A stretch of DNA of 64,000 nucleotides from Liolophura sinensis (Eukaryota > Mollusca > Polyplacophora > Chitonida > Chitonidae): the NCBI RefSeq assembly GCF_032854445.1, contig NC_088300.1:1674001-1738000 (forward strand). Direction: 5' to 3'. Under the pieces are notes generated by a model. That model did not search any database, was not told where the DNA came from, and saw only the letters and a list, made by a program, of their open reading frames with translations. Below, one piece after another: positions 10,650 through 23,159 of the stretch. A program made the translations under genes and the position numbers. Each line of letters opens with the position of its first letter. The first letter of the stretch is position 1.

Positions 10650-13600
10650 CATGGTACACACACACGAAGGATATAGGAGTAGACGCATCCGTTTCTTTCA
10701 CCCAAAACTTCGCACAATGCAAAATACATAACGCAGCCCAACGTCCGATACCACAGGCACATTTCTCAAAGCAATTTGGGGTTTCAGTCTAAAACTGTAA
10801 TCCAAACGACAGATGAAAAGGACACATTTAACACTTGGTTTTTATTTCTTCACACGTGTTATGATGTGGCTTGACATATAAAACTACAAAAAGCTTATCA
10901 ATTTTCTTCTTGGGTCGCAAAAAGGGCTTTAAATTAAACCTGTGGTAAGGCTATATAGCGGTCATTCCGGAAATTAACTAGACTACTGTGGTGACATCAA
11001 CAGTGATAGCTGTAAAAACAACATTGTTCGGGGGAAAGTCCAAATTGGGGGCGCTAAGCTGGTCCTGCATTCTCAGTAGGTTCATCGATGACGTCATTTC
11101 TGAATATTCCCAAACAATAAGGGAAAAATAGAGGGTTTATTAAGAAATAGCAAATTGCCTTAAAAAACATGAAAAATTTTCTCTCGTTTTGTGGCATATC
11201 TGCCTTCATGTTACTAGCTATAATCCTCGTTTTATAGTACCATTTGTATCTGCATATCTGTCTACATGTATGTCCCTATGGCTGTCCTCATGTTCGTCCG
11301 TAAGTCTGTCCGTCCGAATGTCCGTCCATATATCCGTCCCATCGTCCATACGTACGTATGTATGTAAGCTTGAAGTGTTATGTTAAGCATTTCATCAATT
11401 TTAACTCTAACGACCTAATGACCAGAAAAAAGAGGTGAAGAGAAGCTGCTGAAGATCAATAAAGTTCTTCCTCTTCAAAAAGTGTAAGTGGCACTGAATG
11501 GGAAAAGCTAACATCCAAACGGAGTTGTTCAATGATCCACATTCATGATTCAAAAGGCACAAGAAAGAAAAAGTAAGAAAAAATTAAGTTTGAAGATTTC
11601 CTTTAAAAAAATGTCATATTTATTTGGCGAAACTGTACAATTGTTGACCAAGACTATCAAAAACAATACCATCAGCTGGTGCCAATGTATCTTGGAAATC
11701 ATCAGTCTGAGACGGACTTGACTGACAACTGAGGACCAAGAAAAACATCACGCACCAGTCGACCGGAAAGAGCTATACCATATGGCTCAAGTTTGAGGTT
11801 TACCTCACATATTTTAGACACTGCTTTTCCCCAGTGGCTGAATTTAAGAACAGCACATAATTCCGTCTACAATTTCTTTAAACACAAATTGTAAGTACAA
11901 TTTCAAAATGCAGCAGGGACACACTGAAGGTTAAAAATCTGAATGCAATCTGATCTAAGATGCTTTATAATTAACACGCCTGATGCAGCTAAAATTGCAA
12001 TGAAACAGATCTTCATGATCAGAACAAAATACAGAGAAATCATAAATGATTTTACTGTTTATTCCTGAGGAAAAGCTCACAGTTCACAAGTTACAATCTC
12101 ACTCCACAGACCACAGAAATTCCCATCCCCAGGGTAGAGAAATAACACAGACAAGTCAAGCACCTGCTGCAGTACTAGTACCAGTATAAGTCAAGCACCT
12201 GCCGCAGTACTAGTACCTGTACAAGTCAAGCATCTGCTGCAGTACTAGTACCGGTACTCAGCAAACATCTCAAGATTACACATGGCAAACACAGGGAAAA
12301 GGTCAACTATTGCAAACCAAAAAATCAATGTATGATCCAAATACAATATTCTCATACTGAAATAAAAGCTTTGAAACTCATAGCAAAATAATGTTCACTT
12401 TACCTTGTCTTCTGACATTGAACAAGGCCAAATTTGCTGATAGTATTTAACTATATATAGCCCTTCCAAGATAAAAGTCTGCTCTCTACAGGTCAAAAAC
12501 TATTAATTATGAAGAAATAAATACATTCTGCCATAGTGACAATGATAATGAAATATGTACAAACCAATGGAATTAAAATAAATATGATATTAAGATTAAA
12601 TGGAATATTCCCAAGTAGCAACTTTTTTAGGTGGGGATACATGTAGATATTGGTACATATAGAGTAGGGTAAAAATCTGGAAAGAAAACAGGACAATACA
12701 GTATTACAAAGGGACAGCTTGAACAAAGGCAAAAGCATCACTGTAAAACAAAAAAAGGAAAACAGATTAAGATAATAACAAGATAAACTAACATGAATGT
12801 ATGTCCTGTAAATTGTTTTCATAGAGAAAAAGTGATAAAATAAGCCCAATTTACTGGGGGCAAGCTGCAGAAACAGAAAAGTAACAGCTCATTGTATAAC
12901 AAACAGTCAAGAAAATATGACTATAATTACGTGTTGAGACAGAGGAGAACACTAACCGTATTCCCAGCTTACAAAACAAGACAAGTTTATACACAATTCA
13001 CAGTAAAAAAAATCACACACAAAAATTACAACACAACATCAGAGTTCAAACGTAAAGACTACTGATAAAGCAAACAGATATCCCAGCAGATATAAGTGTC
13101 CTAAAGTGAAGATTACGATGACTGTAAACTCAATAACCATATTGCAGCTCTTTACAGGTGATGAAGACACACGTCAGATCACCAGGTGCAATATTATTTT
13201 TCCAATGAAAGGTCTCTTTGTATAGAGTTGATGTATAAGCAGGTTTTCTTCTTAAACATTTCCTTCACCATTTAATTTCTTTTTCAATTTTTTTTTCTTT
13301 TTTCATACCTTTACAAACCAAGGTAAATTTAAGCTATCATATTTGCGACTGAAAAAATCTCATTTCTGTTTACAAGTACAAAAAAATGTCTTAAATAGAT
13401 CACACTTAAAATAGAATTTTTAATCAAACGGTGCACACTAGCAATTAATTTTTAATTATTTCATAGTCATTTCCAATGGCAGGTGAGAAAGGATTTATTC
13501 CAAGACCCCCAAATGAACTGTAATTCTTCAACATCTTCCTAAGGACACACTGAAGTACACATGAATAGCCTTCACATGTACAACGCACCCAAGTAACAGC

Positions 13601-15190
13601 TGTGGTAACATTTTGTAACATTTATACAACAGATCATGCTGATACGCTTGTAATTCCTATTTTATTTCATTATTATTATTATTAATAATAATTACAGAAA
13701 ATAAAGTTTGTTGATGGACAGTTAAATTCCAAAACGAAGCAAAAAGTAGCCTGATACAATGATAGCAGAAAATGTGAGACAAGATGAAGGATTAGAGTTG
13801 TGAGTATATGTATTACTTTACTGAGTCTGCTGATAGGACAGCCAGCCACAGCACAGAACACAAGAGGCCAGTCAACAGTCGGTAGCAGCACTTGCCAGTC
13901 TCCTAGGCTATGGAGGAGTGTTTGTGTGGGTGAGGGGAATTATATAAATACCCTCACACACACATAAAGCATTAAAAATCCTAAACAGTAAAACACAAAA
14001 TTGGCAGTATTCAAAAAGCAATGCTGGGCAACAGCACAAGTCAGGCCTATACACACCTGTACAAGATATGTCAACCTGTGACTAGTCAGTAAGGTTCTAC
14101 ACCTGCCTACACAACACTGGGTACGTGATGGAACTCAGTGAGCACTAGTACATCTGAATGCACCGAGTCTGACCCAGAAGTACATTAAACATCCTGTAAC
14201 AATTCATTATAAAACACATTAACCTTAGTTCTGATAACTTACTGTAAAATCTTAACACAGAGTTAACATAGTATGACAGGTCTTCAATACAGGTACCATC
14301 AATCTTATGAAGGGATGCAGCTTTACAGTAAGGGAAAGTTTTGGAATTCATTTTTCCTTTGATGAATTTTCAATAATTTGTTACTAAAGTAGAATAAGTA
14401 AATATAAATCCATTATCATCATCAAACCAAATTCCCAGATACAGAATAAATTTAAGTAAAGATGCTTCACAATGCAGCAAAAAAACCTTAGTGACCTCCT
14501 TTAATTTTATGCTTGATATTTGAATACAATTCTGTGATACAATCTTAGAAAATACCTGGTGCCTTCCAGATGTAGCACATCTGACTTTTTACCCACCCAC
14601 TACATAAACAAGATCTTTATAAAAATACATTTTTCAGCTCAAAAAACAGCAATGCAAAAAAAATAAAACAGTCCTATTCAATATAAAGCTGTGTACATTC
14701 ACCTTCATTAGAGACCACCTGTCAGAAAGACGGGATGTCAGAACAAGAACAGTTGTGAGCTGAAGGTATTTACGAGAGTCCCACTCAAAGAGTCAATGCA
14801 AATCAGTTTATAAATGCAAAAAAACAAACATGTTGGGAAATTACTAGTACAAGTCTCAGTTATGTACTGTAGGTTATCAAATTTCACACAGCAGTCAAGT
14901 ACAAAATATGTGTGTCAAAATACAGAATTTGAAATAGCTCACAGACTTCTGAAATGGTATTGTCAGTGTTCTGGGATTCAAACAATTCTTCTTGTAATCT
15001 TGTACATGAGCCAATACTCATTCTTTATCATGTGAACATACCATTACAACAGATATGTCATTACCACAGAATAATAATACTATTGTGTGAAGAATTAAGC
15101 TCACTTATACAGGAGTAAACTCTTCAACATTTCATATTCACCATTGCAATTTTTTCGAAAGTTTTCCATGGTGCACATTTTCAAGAAATG
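10650..15190. other. Gene-poor AT-rich region, possible 3' UTR of the CCDC9-like gene
   Basis: No exon that I can support on either strand. On the minus strand it lies directly downstream of the CCDC9-like stop codon, and AATAAA signals (TTTATT on the plus strand) occur, for example at 13661-13666 and 13494-13499, so part of it is probably 3' UTR. It includes a triple 35-bp repeat at about 12150-12257 and a (GTCC)-rich stretch near 11290-11360. Confidence 0.45.
12150..12257. repeat. Three-copy 35-bp tandem repeat
   Basis: Three near-identical units containing AAGTCAAGCACCTGCTGCAG and TACTAGTACC. A young, short array. Confidence 0.85.
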
Positions 15191-15193
15191 TTC

Positions 15194-15199
15194 CTACTC
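15194..15199 (-). CDS. CCDC9: CCDC9-like, last coding codon and stop
   Basis: The acceptor CTTTGTTTTCAG is followed by GAG TAG in phase 0 with the preceding exon, so the protein ends ..DGASVE. Human CCDC9 ends in a similar ..PFESV. If the preceding donor were not used, GTG GTA AGT TAA would end the protein only one residue later, so the C-terminus is nearly the same either way. Confidence 0.6.
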   Translation of the reverse strand, partial: E

Positions 15200-15831
15200 C
15201 TGAAAACAAAGAGAGGATGACATAACATTGCTTAATTCAAATTCCACTCCAGGCAATTGAATCTCATATATAAAAAAATTATTACAAAAGTTCACTGTTA
15301 CATTTATTTGAGGAAAAATGTAGCCAGGCCTACAAAAGATTATGGTTTGTGGCCAGATAAAATCAGAGCTCCTCATGCTGCTTTACATCTCTTGTATTCA
15401 GCAAACAGTTTGGTAGTTAAACTGTTTAAACTATAACAACAAACAGGGCTTCAAGGCTGTTACTTTCTTGGATTCTGAATGGCCCAAACCCACTTTAAAT
15501 AATTCAGGCTCAGTTAGGCTCAAGTGTAAACACTGATACATCAATTCACTTAGACATTTAATTGGGCCATCGTTTTTAAGTGCTGTGTTGTGGTGGTTGT
15601 TGTTTTCAAAACATTTGAAAGTTTCCTTTGCCACATTGTCCACAGGACAACAGCCACACTGTCCACAGGAGACCAGGAAAGATAAGAGAGAATGAGGTTC
15701 TTCAAGACAAAGAAATTCGACTAGTCTTCATGCTACACCTAATACCTGAGTGGAGCATGTGTACACTGTAAGTTAAACGGATCTCAACCAGCAGAAACCA
15801 AGAGAAAGAACATATCACTTTATTAACTTAC

Positions 15832-15896
15832 CACTGAAGCACCATCAAACAGCATGTTGTCACCTTTAACCTGCGGTAAAGATGCATTCCTCATGC
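15832..15896 (-). CDS. CCDC9: CCDC9-like, penultimate coding exon (C-terminus)
   Basis: Acceptor GTCGTTGTAG and donor GTG|GTAAGT. The exon is 65 bp, enters in phase 1 and leaves in phase 0, encoding a segment ending LFDGASV. It fits the 1.6-kb exon upstream exactly in phase, and the ending resembles the C-terminal PFESV of the human protein. Confidence 0.8.
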
Positions 15897-16170
15897 CTAC
15901 AACGACACAATTATTTAACTATCAAAACTTTACAACAACAGACTCAGTCAAAGAGAAAGCCATTTATAATGGAATCAATCCTTCCCTCACATAAAGAGAT
16001 TTCTTGTTTACATTTCAGTCAGAGAAAGTACAAGGGATTCATGACAGTTTAAAAGATGAAATATTACCGCTGAAAGTTTACAGTATTAAATTTATTGCAT
16101 TATCATTGTATTTCATGGTTATTATTTGTACTACACTAAATAATTCTGATCACATCAAGGGAGTACTCAC

Positions 16171-17784
16171 CTTGTTTTACATAATCATGTAATTCTTCTT
16201 GTAAGGACTTCTCATTGACAGCCCCTTTATCACCAGCAAGAGGGGTTCTCTCCCTTTGAGACTCACCTATTGAATGGCAGCTCTCTGCGGTAGCTGGTTG
16301 GCCATCTTTTGTACCACTGACAGAGCTACAGTCATCAGTCTGTTTCTCTGTTAGTCTGCCTGTCTCAGTATTATCAGGTTGAACGTTTGTGTGCTCAGCA
16401 CACTTGTCGTCCAATTGAGTGTAGGAGCTTTCAGTGGTTTCAACATTACCTGCACATTTATCGTCTGACAGAGCTTCTATGTTGTCAGCGTTACCTGCAC
16501 ACTGGGGATCATCAGGGGATTCGGTCATGTGGTGGGGCTGGCTGCTGTCCTTGGGTATTTCAGAGTCTGCAGTAGAGGGTGTACTGTCTCCACCAGCCAG
16601 AGAGCTCTCCACAGCTTTACCGCACTCTGCGCTCTCTGCAGGACTAACATTTGATGTTTGCTCAGCAGCTTTAAGCGGACTCTTCTTGGGGCTGTGTTTT
16701 GGGCTGAATGTGGGGCTTCCCCCCTTTTCCATCTCAGCGGCCCAGTCCAGGATTTTGACATGGTCTGTCGGAGTTTTGAGAGGGGTTAAAGGAGACAGAG
16801 CCTGAGATGCCGGATCTGATTTCTCAGGAATTTTTAGCTCCACATTAATCTTGAGGGTTTCTCTCTCAGAAGAGGACCTTGGTGTGGCCACAGGTGTGTT
16901 TTCTGAGGACTTCTCGCCTGTTTCAGCTTCTGATCCTGTCATGCTAAGCTCTGGAGCAGAACTCTCGGCAGTGTCTGTCTGAAACTGAATTTGGCTTCCA
17001 TGCTGCAGTTGAGGAGGACTCTGCGGATCCTCCCCTTCCTCCCCAAAGCTGTCATCCATCCCATAAAACTCGTCATCTTCAGGGATATCCTCCCACTCGT
17101 CAGACGCCCCAGTACTCACACTGTGGCTGGACTTGCTCAGGGAGGCACCTTCCTTCTGTGAGTCATCCTCCTCTTGATGAGGATTGTTCTGCTCCTCCAC
17201 TAGTTCTCCTGCTTTTTCCTCCCCCTTTTTATGCATCAGTCCCACATCCTCCACACTATCCTCCATACAATCCTCCTGGTAGTCCTCTCCCGTGTAACTA
17301 GGGGTGTGGTCCACGGAGGACAGCTCAGGGACAGGTGTTGCTTCCTTAGATCGTATCGCAGGCAGGAAATCCTCTGGAGAGGTCTGTTCAGCGATCAGCT
17401 CTGCATCCGCAAATATGTCATCCTCCCAATACTCCTCCCCAGATTCATGTTTCGGTGGGGCCACGGTTTTGGATGGGCTTTTCCTTTTTGATTTAGACTT
17501 GCCATTGCGCTGCCCATTTTTCTCCTGTGAACCTGCCCTGCCACTGTTGTGGTTTCTGGTCCTGTGGTTGTTGTTGTCTGCATACTCCACCTCCACGCTG
17601 TGGTCCCCGGGGGAGTTATCAAACTTGACCACGAGGAGGTCCTCCTGCTGCTCCACCTTTCTCGACTGATCATCACTCCCAGATGACGTGCTGCGGACAC
17701 GTGGGGCCCCTCGACCACGCCCTCTGCCTCTGCCTCGCCCTCTTCCACGAGCCCCTTGAGGTTTGCCATGATCAGATGGCATAC
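16171..17784 (-). CDS. CCDC9: CCDC9-like, large 1.6-kb exon (RG-rich, acidic, C-terminal block)
   Basis: An acceptor at 17785-17786 (TTTGTAG) and a donor AAG|GTGAGT at 16170 enclose 1614 bp, open throughout. The translation begins with an Arg-Gly tract (seven GR/RG pairs, a likely RNA-binding RGG-type stretch), then a polar, Ser/Glu-rich disordered region, an acidic WEDIPEDDEFYGMDD motif matching the WEDISEDEEE of vertebrate CCDC9, and a KILDWAAEMEKGGSP segment matching its ..VSDWGEEVELNSP. Between them are repeated Ser-Pro sites (SPKHSPKKSP). The ATG at 17782 is not the protein start: the exon enters in phase 1 from GG|GT. No fold is expected apart from short helices. This is the longest real coding exon in the window. 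Confidence 0.92.
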
Positions 17785-19150
17785 CTACAAATGCAAATAC
17801 ATGAAATATAACTTCAGAGCAACAGATAAATAGAGGTATTAGCTAACAGCTCTTTATAAGAACAGCTGTTGGTTAATACTTCAGGCAAATAAATTGAGAG
17901 CAATGTCCTAGCATTAATTGCAAATCGAAATCAAAGTATTTATTTACAGCATGGGAAATGTTGATCATGTATTTGTAATAAATGTTTTAATGACAAGTCA
18001 AATCTGGATTGGCAGGTCAAAAAAATGGACACTTTGGAATAAGAAGGCCGATTAGATCTAGGTGAATCGAGGAGATTCAGCATTTCAAGCCCTGCATTTC
18101 AAGTATCATAGCTACAGTGAATCAGCAAGTTGATAGAAAAAAAGAGGGGTAAAACTTGGAGCCCACTGAGCTCAGGGGCAAACACACCTATACCGAACAC
18201 ACACATGTTGGTGGAAAAATAATAATGTGTATGAAAACAAATTTTAGTGGTTCTTTCGATTCCTTTATTTTAGTACATGATATTAAGAGAAAACAAAAAA
18301 TCAACGGACTGAGGGAAAATCTTATATTCCAATATGCATACTGGCTTTTATCACAATGTTTTTGAGAGCCTTTTTCTGGTTTGTGCTGTCTCATCTGAAC
18401 TCATACAACACTAGCCACCATAATCCTAACACACAGCATGTGACATAATACAGATAAAATATCAAACAATGCACATAAAGTGCTGAGGTGTACATAAAGT
18501 ATATCCATCAGTTCACAAAAACAATCATAAACATACAGAGGGTGATGTAAAATGTGTTTATTACATTGCTAGCTACCACCACAGCTGGCACCTCTGACCA
18601 CCTTGATGTTGCATCTCTTTAAGTGACGTCCCATCTGCCTATTCTGACTATGGATGTCCATGTAACTGGTAAGACGATGTTGGTGGTTCATGTAACCACT
18701 GATGGGTTCACCTACATGATATTGCCTGACACCTGATACAGCAAGGCTTCTGATGTCAAAGGTCAAAGCAATGCTGCATTACAACCTGCACCAACAAACT
18801 GATGAAACTCCTGTTTTTTGTACAAAATCTTATAACACTCTACTTTGTAGAAGCAATGATGATGAAGTAGCAAAGCCAGTATTTCTGGTCCCATGTCAGT
18901 GCTATTATTGCTATAGAATACTGCAGTTCTAACATTCACAGATGACAATATTCCAGCTGAAATGCGCACTGTTAATGTCATAATTGACAGTAGATCCATT
19001 GTTACACGTCAAATTGAAACTGTGGCTCTGCTGACGATGCAACTGCATGTACACAGCATTTGAGCGCACATCGGTCACAGCTGCGACCTATAATGTGCAT
19101 TTCCCAGAAACACCAATCAATCACTTGATGATCCAGGATGATGTCAAAGA
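17785..19150 (-). other. CCDC9-like intron, single-copy part
   Basis: AT-rich intronic sequence between the 1.6-kb exon and the G-rich arrays. No further exon recognised. Confidence 0.5.
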
Positions 19151-22100
19151 GCTCAAATACAAGCACAGGTGCAGCACATCAACCAGGTGAGGGTTGAAGA
19201 GCTTTGGGTGATGGCACACTGATACAGACAGGGGGGAGTATGTCACCCTTGACGGTAAGAGTGCGGTGAGGAGTGAAGAGCTAGGGGTGATGGCACACCG
19301 ATACAGGTCGGGAGGGGAGTATGTCACTCTTGATGGTAAGAGAGCAGTGAGGGATGAAGCGCTTGGGGTAATGGCACACTGATACAGGCAAGGGTGGAGT
19401 ACGTCACCCATGAGGGTTAGAGAGCAGTGAGGGTTAAAGAGCTAAAAGGGGTTGGGGGGGGATGTCACCCATGATGGTCAGAGAAAGACAGCAATGAGGG
19501 TGAAGAGCTGGGGGGTGATGGCACACTGATACAGGCAAGGGTGGAGTACATCACCCATGATGGTAAGAGAGCAGTGAGGGTTAAAGAGCTTAAAGGGGGA
19601 GGGGGGGGGGGGGAAATCACCCATGATGGTAAGAGAAAGAGAGCAATGCAGGTGAAGAGCTGGGGGTGATGGCACACTGATACAGGCAAGGGTGGAGTAC
19701 GTCACCCATGAGGGTTAGAGAGCAGTGAGGGTTAAAGAGCTTAAAAGGGGAGGGGGGATGTCACCCATGATGGTAAGAGAAAGACAGCAATGAGGGTGAA
19801 GAGCTGGGGGTGATGGCACACTGATACAGGCAAAAGTGGAGTACGTCACCCATGATGGTAAGAGAGCAGTGAGGGTTAAAGAGCTTAAAGGGGGAGGGGG
19901 GATATCACCCATGATGGTAAGAGAAAGACAGCAATGAGGGTGAAGAGCTGGGGGTGATGGCACACTGATACAGGCAAGGGTGGAGTACATCACCCATGAT
20001 GGTAAGAGAGCAGTGAGGGTTAAAGAGCTTAAAGGGGGAGGGGGGGAGGGAAATCACCCATGATGGTAAGAGAAAGAGAGCAATGCAGGTGAAGAGCTGG
20101 GGGTGATGGCACACTGATACAGGCAAGGGTGGAGTACATCACCCATGAGGGTTAGAGAGCAGTGAGGGTTAAAGAGCTTAAAGGGGGAGGGGGGATGTCA
20201 CCCATGATGGTAAGAGAAAGACAGCAATGAGGGTGAAGAGCTGGGGGTGATGGCACACTGATACAGGCAAGGGTGGAGTACATCACCCATGAGGGTTAGA
20301 GAGCAGTGAGGATTAAAGAGCTTAAAGGGGGAGGGGGGATGTCACCCATGATGGTAAGAGAAAGACAGCAATGAGGGTGAAGAGCTGGGGGTGATGGCAC
20401 ACTGATACAGGCAAGGGTGGAGTACGTCACCCATGATGGTAAGAGAGCAGTGAGGGTTAAAGAGCTTAAAGGGGGAGGGGGGGGGAGGGAAATCACCCAT
20501 GATGGTAAGAGAAAGACAGCAATGCAGGTGAAGAGCTGGGGGTGATGGCACACTGATACAGGCAAGGGTGGAGTACGTCACCCATGAGGGTAAGAGAGCA
20601 GTGAGGGTTAAAGAGCTTAAAGGGGGAGGGGGGGAGGGAAATCACCCATGATGGTAAGAGAAAGAGAGCAATGCAGGTGAAGAGCTGGGGGTGATGGCAC
20701 ACTGATACAGGCAAGGGTGGAGTACGTCACCCATGAGGGTTAGAGAGCAGTGAGGGTTAAAGAGCTTAAAAGGGGAGGGGGGATGTCACCCATGATGGTA
20801 AGAGAAAGACAGCAATGAGGGTGAAGAGCTGGGGGTGATGGCACCCTGATACAGGCAAAAGTGGAGTACATCACCCATGATGGTAAGAGAGCAGTGAGGG
20901 TTAAAGAGCTTAAAGGGGGAGGGGAGGATATCACCCATGATGGTAAGAGAAAGACAGCAATGAGGGTGAAGAGCTGGGGGTGATGGCACACTGATACAGA
21001 CAAGGGTGGAGTACTTAACCCATGATGGTTAGAGAGCAGTGAAGGTAAAGAGCTTAAGGGGGGGGGGGGGGGGGGTATGTCACCCATGATTGTTAGAGAG
21101 CAGTGAGAGATGAAGAGCTGGGGGTGATGGCACACTGATACATGTGTGTGTAAGGGGGGGGGGGGGGATGTCACTCATGATGCTAAGAGAGCCATGAGGG
21201 GTAAAGAGCTGAGAGTGATAGCACCCTGATACAGACAGGTGGGGAGGGGGAGTATGTCAGCCATGATGATGGCAAGAGAGCAATTAGGGGGAAACAGCTG
21301 GGGATGATAGCACACTGATACAGGCAGGGGTGGAGTATGTCACCCATGATGGTAAGAGAGCAATGAAGGGTGAAGAGCTGGGGGTGATGGCACACTGATA
21401 CCGCTCGGGAGGGGGGGGGGGGTATGTCACCCATGATGGTAAGAGAGCAGTGAGGGTGAAGAGCTGGGGGTGATGGCACACTGATACCGCTCGGGAGGGG
21501 GGGGGGGTATGTCACCCATGATGGTAAGAGAGCAGTGAGGGTGAAGAGCTGGGGGTGATGGCACACTGATACAGGCAGGTGGGGAGGGGGAGTATGTCAG
21601 CCATGATGATGGCAAGAGAGCAATTAGGGGGAAACAGCTGGGGATGATAGCACACTGATACAGGCAGGGGTGGAGTATGTCACCCATGATGGTAAGAGAG
21701 CAATGAAGGGTGAAGAGCTGGGGGTGATGGCACACTGATACCGCTTGGGAGGCGGAGTATGTCACCCATGATGATAAGAGAGCAGTAAGGGTGAAGAGCT
21801 GGGGGTGATGGCACACTGATTCAGGTTGGGGGGGGGGGGGGGGGGTATGTCACCCATGATGGTAAGAGAGCAGTGAGGGTGAAGAGCTGGGGGTGATAGC
21901 ACCCTCATACATGCAGGTGGGGAGGGGGAGTATGTCAGCCATGATGATGGTAAGAGAGCAATTAGAGGGAAACAGCTGGGGATGATAGCACACTGATACA
22001 GGCAGGGGTGGAGTATGTCACCCATGATGGTAAGAGAGCAATGAAGGATGAAAAGCTGGGGGTGATGGCACACTGATACCACTCGGGAGGGGGGGGTATG

Positions 22101-23150
22101 TCACTCATGTTGGTAAGAGAGCAGTGAGGGTGAAGAGCTGGGGGTGATGGCAAACTGATACCGCTCGGGAGGGGGGGGGGGGGGGGTATGTCACCCATGA
22201 TGGTAAGAGAGCAGTGAGGGTGAAGAGCTGGGGGTGATGGCACAATGATACAGGCAGGGGTGGAGTATGTCACCCATGATGGTAAGAGAGCAATGAAGGA
22301 TGAAGAGCTGGGGGTGATGGCACACTGATACCGCTCGGGAGGGGGAGTATGTCACCCATGATGGTAAGAGAGCAATGAAGGATGAAGAGCTGGGGGTGAT
22401 GGCACACTGATACCGCTCGGGAGGGGGAGTATGTCACCCATGATGGTAAGAGAGCAATGAAGGGTGAAGAGCTGGGGGTGATGACACACTGATGCAGGCA
22501 GGGGTGGAGTATGTCACCCATGATGGTAAGAGAGCAATGAAGGGTGAAGAGCTGGGGGTGATGGCACACTGATACCGCTCAGGAGGGGGGGGGGGGGGGG
22601 GGGTATGTCACCCATGTTGGTAAGAGAGCAGTGAGGGTGAAGAGCTGGGGGTGATGGCACATTGATACAGGTGGGTGGGGGGGGAGGGGGGGGTATGTCG
22701 CCCATGATGATAAGAGAGCAGTGAGGGGTGAAGAGCTGGGGGTGATGGCACACTGATACAGGTTGGGGGGGGGGGGGGGTATGTCACCCATGATGATAAG
22801 AGAGCAGTGAGGGTGAAGAGCTGGAGGTGATGGCACACTGATACCGCTCGGGAGGGGGGGGGGTATGTCACCCATGATGGTGAGAGGGGCAGTGAGGGTG
22901 AAGAGCTGGGGGTGATGGCACACTGATACCGCTCGGGGGGGGGGGGGGGGGGGGGGGGGGTATGTCACCCATGATGGTAAGAGAGCAGTGAAGGTGCAAG
23001 CAGGGGTGAAGCATGTCACCCATGAGGGGTGAAGAGCGGGGTGATGGCACACTGATACAGGCAGGAATGAAGTATGTCATCTACGAGGAGTGAAGAGCTG
23101 GAGTGATGGCATAATGATTCAGGCAGGGGTGGAGTATTTCACCCATGATG
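19150..23150. repeat. G-rich minisatellite, about 148-bp higher-order unit, 4 kb
   Basis: About 27 copies of a unit near 148 bp, itself two related halves of about 70 bp (both with CACCCATGATGGTAAGAGAG and GGGTGAAGAGCTGGGGGTGA). Poly-G tracts inside the units grow towards the right, reaching 18 G near 21058-21075 and 26 G at 22935-22960. It lies inside a CCDC9-like intron, so the transcript carries the C-rich strand. Long minus-strand open frames here are repeat read-through. Confidence 0.95.
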
Positions 23151-23159
23151 GTTCGAGAA

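Noticed and set aside
17304-17669. Plus-strand frame of 121 codons opposite the CCDC9-like 1.6-kb exon
   Set aside because: It is the antisense shadow of a strongly supported coding exon.
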